Source: G942493375 sp942493375 (GTDB lineage: Bacteria > Armatimonadota > UBA5829). From it: DNA of 64,000 nt. Shown here one piece after another: positions 61,528-64,000 of the stretch. The stretch spans positions 7,192,001 through 7,256,000 of the forward strand of contig OW818698.1 in the NCBI GenBank assembly GCA_942493375.1, in the 5' to 3' direction. How positions within the stretch are numbered: the stretch's first letter is position 1; each line of letters begins with the position of its first letter. The notes beneath the pieces are model-generated. The model saw only the letters and a program-made list of their open reading frames with translations, had not been told where the DNA came from and made no database searches. The position numbers and the translations under genes are program-made.

Positions 61528-63846
61528 ATGAATAGAATTCTATTATTTATCGTCGTATTGTTGATGATATCTATTCCAGTATGTTGTAGCGAAACTCCAA
61601 AAATATGGATTGTTGCGATTGGTGTGAGTAAATATATTCAACCTCTCAATCCGCTGCCGAAAGCTAGTGATGGTGCTCAGCAGATAATAGATGCATTTAA
61701 TAGGGCACGACCAGAATCAACAGAGTCTGTATTGCTTACAACGGACTCAGATGATGAGTCCCTGCAACCCACCAAAGCAAATGTCATCCGATCACTCACT
61801 CAACTCGCACAAAATGCTAAACCAGGTGATTTAGCAGTAGTCTATTTTTGTGGACATGGTGTCGAATCAGGCGGGCAACAGTATTTACTTACAAAAGAAG
61901 CCGATCTATCAAGCAGTGATGGAATTGTTGCAAGCACGTTATCACTGCAATGGTTGCGTAAAAAAATTGATGCACTGCCTTGTAACGGTCGACTCTTATT
62001 GCTTGATGCATGTAGAGAGACTTTGGAATCAATGAAAGTCAGTGGCGGTGTAAGCCAGCCGGCTCCTATGACGCGGGATTTTCTATCCAGTGGAGGAACA
62101 TGGCAATCGCAACCTGGAAAAGCCTCAGCAACATTATTCGGTTGCGGAGAGGGGCAAAAGGTGTATCACGGCAAGGATGGTTCATTCTTTACAATGGCCC
62201 TTGTTGCTGGTCTCTCCGGCGAGGCTTTGGATAAACAAGGGCAGGTAACTCTGCAGTCATTAGCTGCGTATGTTAATAAGCGTGTACCCGAATCCGTGAA
62301 TAAAGAGTTTGGAAACAGTGCAAAGCAGATTCCAGTCCTGAAAAGTACCGGAGTAAAAATGGTTCTTAGGCCATCACCGGGATATATAGCTTGTTTTAAT
62401 TTCCCTGGGGAATACGGTGATCTTTTTGCTGATGCCATGCAAACACGACTAGCTGCATCCGGGGAAGTCTACCTCGTGGAAAGAACATCCCTGAGTTCTG
62501 TAATGAAAGAGCACAAGGTGCAAGGATCAGGATTAACAGATCCGGAGACCATACAGAAAATGGGCAAACTGGTCAATGCCAAGTATGTCCTTGTTGGATC
62601 ATCAAAAAAGACACCTGACGGTAAACTACATATTTCAGCAAGACTAGTTGCAACGGCTACTGGGCAGAATATGCTTGGCGTGGCCGCGAATGCCAATATC
62701 ACACCGGAAGACTGGGAGCCAGGGATCAATGCCCTTACCGACGATCTGCTTGTTAAAATGCGTGGGGTAACGCAGCTAAATCGATCAAGCGTGCTTTCGA
62801 CTCCGTCAGATATAAAAACCAAAAAGAACCCCAAAGACGGTGCTGAGATGGTATTCATACCGGCAGGGGAGTTCCAGTTTGGGAGTAACGATTATGACCC
62901 GGATGAAGTTCCATTTAGAAAACTCACAATTGATGGGTATTGGATATACAAATACGAAGTTACTGTGGGTGAATATAAAATATTCTGCCAGGAAACTGGT
63001 CATGAAATGCCACCTGCGCCTTCCTGGGGTTGGCAAGACAATTTCCCCGTAGTAAATATAATGTATGCAGATGCCCAGGCATATGCAAAGTGGGCAGGAG
63101 GTTCCCTTCCAACGAATCCCCAATGGGAAAAAGCAGCACGTGGAACTGATGGACGATTATACCCCTGGGGTAATGAATGGGACAAAACACGTTGTAACTC
63201 ACAGGAAGAAGGTCCCAATCAAACAATGCCGGTAGGAAGCTTTCCTACTGGAGTAAGTCCCTATGGTTGTTATGACATGGCAGGAAATGCCGGGGAATGG
63301 TCAGGTGAAATGAATGGAGGAGTTCACCAAACCCATCCAGGTACTTTTCTGCATGGGGCTTATGAACAACGATGCTCAGATCGCATACATGCACTTACCG
63401 AGGATTTTACCAATTGTGATGTCGGTTTTAGGATTGTTTTACCGGCTAGTGCCCAGAAACATCAAGTCATAGGCGCTCCGAACGCCAGGACTTGGAGAGT
63501 TGAGTTCGGTGTGTCAATCAAACAGAAAAATGACATAGTTTATCTAACTGCTCCTGGACCTGAAGGAAAAGTATTAAAGGATATGTTCCTGGACTTTGAT
63601 CGTAACCCGGTGCTGGCTCTAGATGTGCCGGAGATAGAAACAGAGTGGACTGCGGTTATATCTGATGGTGTACAGCATTTCAACATCGTGGACGCAACCT
63701 CGCGCTCCGGCAGGCTGACATTTGACTTGGTACAGATCAGTGCTTGGACCGGTAAAAAGAATTTCACATTAATAATATGGCCAAGGACAACCAATCGTGG
63801 TGCGGGTATATATGTTCGGAATATTGAAGTAGATTATACACGTTAG
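61528..63846 (+). CDS. Exported caspase-like / CsgG-like / FGE-like fusion protein
   Basis: This 772-residue protein has a signal peptide (1-20). A peptidase C14 caspase-like domain (about 25-270) follows, with the catalytic dyad His110 (VYFCGHGVE) and Cys162 (LLLLDACRE). A middle region (about 285-395, 'LFADAMQTRLAASGEVYLVERTSLSSVM', 'GKLVNAKYVLVGSS'; key pieces LVERTSL and AKYVLVGS) resembles CsgG/FlgO-type proteins. An FGE-sulfatase-type domain (about 435-640) shows 'MVFIPAGEFQFGS', 'YEVTVGEY', 'YPWGNEWD', 'YDMAGNAGEWSG' and 'VGFRIV'. The two active-site Cys of true formylglycine-generating enzyme are not seen, so this part is probably a binding domain. TAGGTG precedes ATG 61528; ATG-like GTG/TTG codons upstream from 61513 are less likely. 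Bacterial caspase-FGE proteins are thought to act in signalling or cell death, but here export suggests an extracytoplasmic role. Confidence 0.85.
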   Translation: MNRILLFIVVLLMISIPVCCSETPKIWIVAIGVSKYIQPLNPLPKASDGAQQIIDAFNRARPESTESVLLTTDSDDESLQPTKANVIRSLTQLAQNAKPGDLAVVYFCGHGVESGGQQYLLTKEADLSSSDGIVASTLSLQWLRKKIDALPCNGRLLLLDACRETLESMKVSGGVSQPAPMTRDFLSSGGTWQSQPGKASATLFGCGEGQKVYHGKDGSFFTMALVAGLSGEALDKQGQVTLQSLAAYVNKRVPESVNKEFGNSAKQIPVLKSTGVKMVLRPSPGYIACFNFPGEYGDLFADAMQTRLAASGEVYLVERTSLSSVMKEHKVQGSGLTDPETIQKMGKLVNAKYVLVGSSKKTPDGKLHISARLVATATGQNMLGVAANANITPEDWEPGINALTDDLLVKMRGVTQLNRSSVLSTPSDIKTKKNPKDGAEMVFIPAGEFQFGSNDYDPDEVPFRKLTIDGYWIYKYEVTVGEYKIFCQETGHEMPPAPSWGWQDNFPVVNIMYADAQAYAKWAGGSLPTNPQWEKAARGTDGRLYPWGNEWDKTRCNSQEEGPNQTMPVGSFPTGVSPYGCYDMAGNAGEWSGEMNGGVHQTHPGTFLHGAYEQRCSDRIHALTEDFTNCDVGFRIVLPASAQKHQVIGAPNARTWRVEFGVSIKQKNDIVYLTAPGPEGKVLKDMFLDFDRNPVLALDVPEIETEWTAVISDGVQHFNIVDATSRSGRLTFDLVQISAWTGKKNFTLIIWPRTTNRGAGIYVRNIEVDYTR

Positions 63847-63876
63847 GATTTAGAAGTGTTTTGAGTGGAGTTGTTA

Positions 63877-64000
63877 ATGAAGTCGGTATTCTTCTTTTGC
63901 TTGGTCATAATATTTTTTGGTGTATCATCAATTGTATATACTCAAGGAGAATCGTCGTTCATTGAAAACACTCTTTCCCGATTTGCCGATGGTGATTGTG
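63877..64000 (+). CDS. Exported protein, cut by window end
   Basis: ATG 63877 follows GTGGAG by six bases. The visible 41 residues start with a signal peptide (MKSVFFFCLVIIFFGVSSIV, then YTQG) and continue ESSFIENTLSRFADGDC. The rest is outside the window, so no family can be given. It begins 30 bases after the caspase-fusion stop and probably shares its transcript. Confidence 0.65.
   Translation, partial: MKSVFFFCLVIIFFGVSSIVYTQGESSFIENTLSRFADGDC

Noticed and set aside
63280..63450. The FGE-type domain as a true formylglycine-generating enzyme
   Set aside because: The paired catalytic Cys near the end of the domain are not seen, and there is no sulfatase gene in the window.

Overview
The window looks like a chromosomal segment of a moderately AT-rich, Gram-negative-type bacterium. 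An Armatimonadota-like or Planctomycetota-like environmental lineage fits best. Three things point there: a small membrane-anchored protein with the 'YAQDYDG.LPP ... FADGHVKW' prepilin/H-X9-DG signature (42117-42746); many secreted glycoside-hydrolase-like proteins joined to LamG, Ig-like or 'GWNLIGNPF ... GYW' domains; and intergenic gaps filled with hairpin repeats. This is inference from protein style; there is no rRNA or other marker gene that would place it firmly. I saw no tRNA, rRNA, CRISPR array, transposase or integrase.

Layout. (1) 1-9.2 kb, plus strand: ordinary chromosomal genes. They are a zinc-ribbon membrane protein (cut by the window edge), a phasin-like protein coupled to a UbiB/ABC1 kinase, an iron-sulfur flavoprotein overlapping a LolD-type ATPase, a phosphodiester glycosidase, a GyrI-like protein, a MATE exporter, an MmcQ/YjbR protein and ribosomal protein L25 (CTC type). 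The run ends at a strong bidirectional terminator (9171-9205). (2) 9.2-33.9 kb, minus strand: a co-directional carbohydrate block of secreted LamG/glycosidase paralogs, a beta-helix protein, a DUF4838 protein, TIM-barrel proteins, a sugar isomerase, an AraD-type epimerase, two zinc dehydrogenases, a cyclase-family hydrolase and a giant TPR protein. (3) 33.9-40.9 kb, plus strand: a divergent arm with two large cytoplasmic glycosidase-like proteins (one GH95-like) and a third TIM-barrel protein. The 112-bp gap at 33854-33965 is the divergent control region. No sugar transporter or regulator is visible in the whole 31-kb block. (4) 41-50.5 kb: an AT-rich patchwork of small genes, including a winged-helix regulator with its membrane partner, WD40-like and small membrane proteins, a triplicated unknown family (one intact, one frameshifted, one reduced to its last 21 codons), two EF-Tu-domain-III-like proteins, an ankyrin lipoprotein, a DUF4240 protein and PpnP. 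(5) 51-61.4 kb: four tandem secreted metallophosphoesterases of the RPA4764 type with clear traces of recombination. (6) 61.5 kb to the end: a secreted caspase/CsgG-like/FGE-like fusion with its own promoter, then the start of another exported protein.

How the parts may work together: regions 2 and 3 read as a polysaccharide-use locus. Exported proteins would bind and cut the polymer, cytoplasmic glycosidases would finish the oligosaccharides, and the dehydrogenases, cyclase, isomerase and AraD would process the sugars. Every gap longer than 90 bp in the minus-strand block carries a hairpin repeat. Regions 4 to 6 are the least conventional: duplicating small genes next to immunity-like families, a recombining phosphoesterase array and a caspase fusion.
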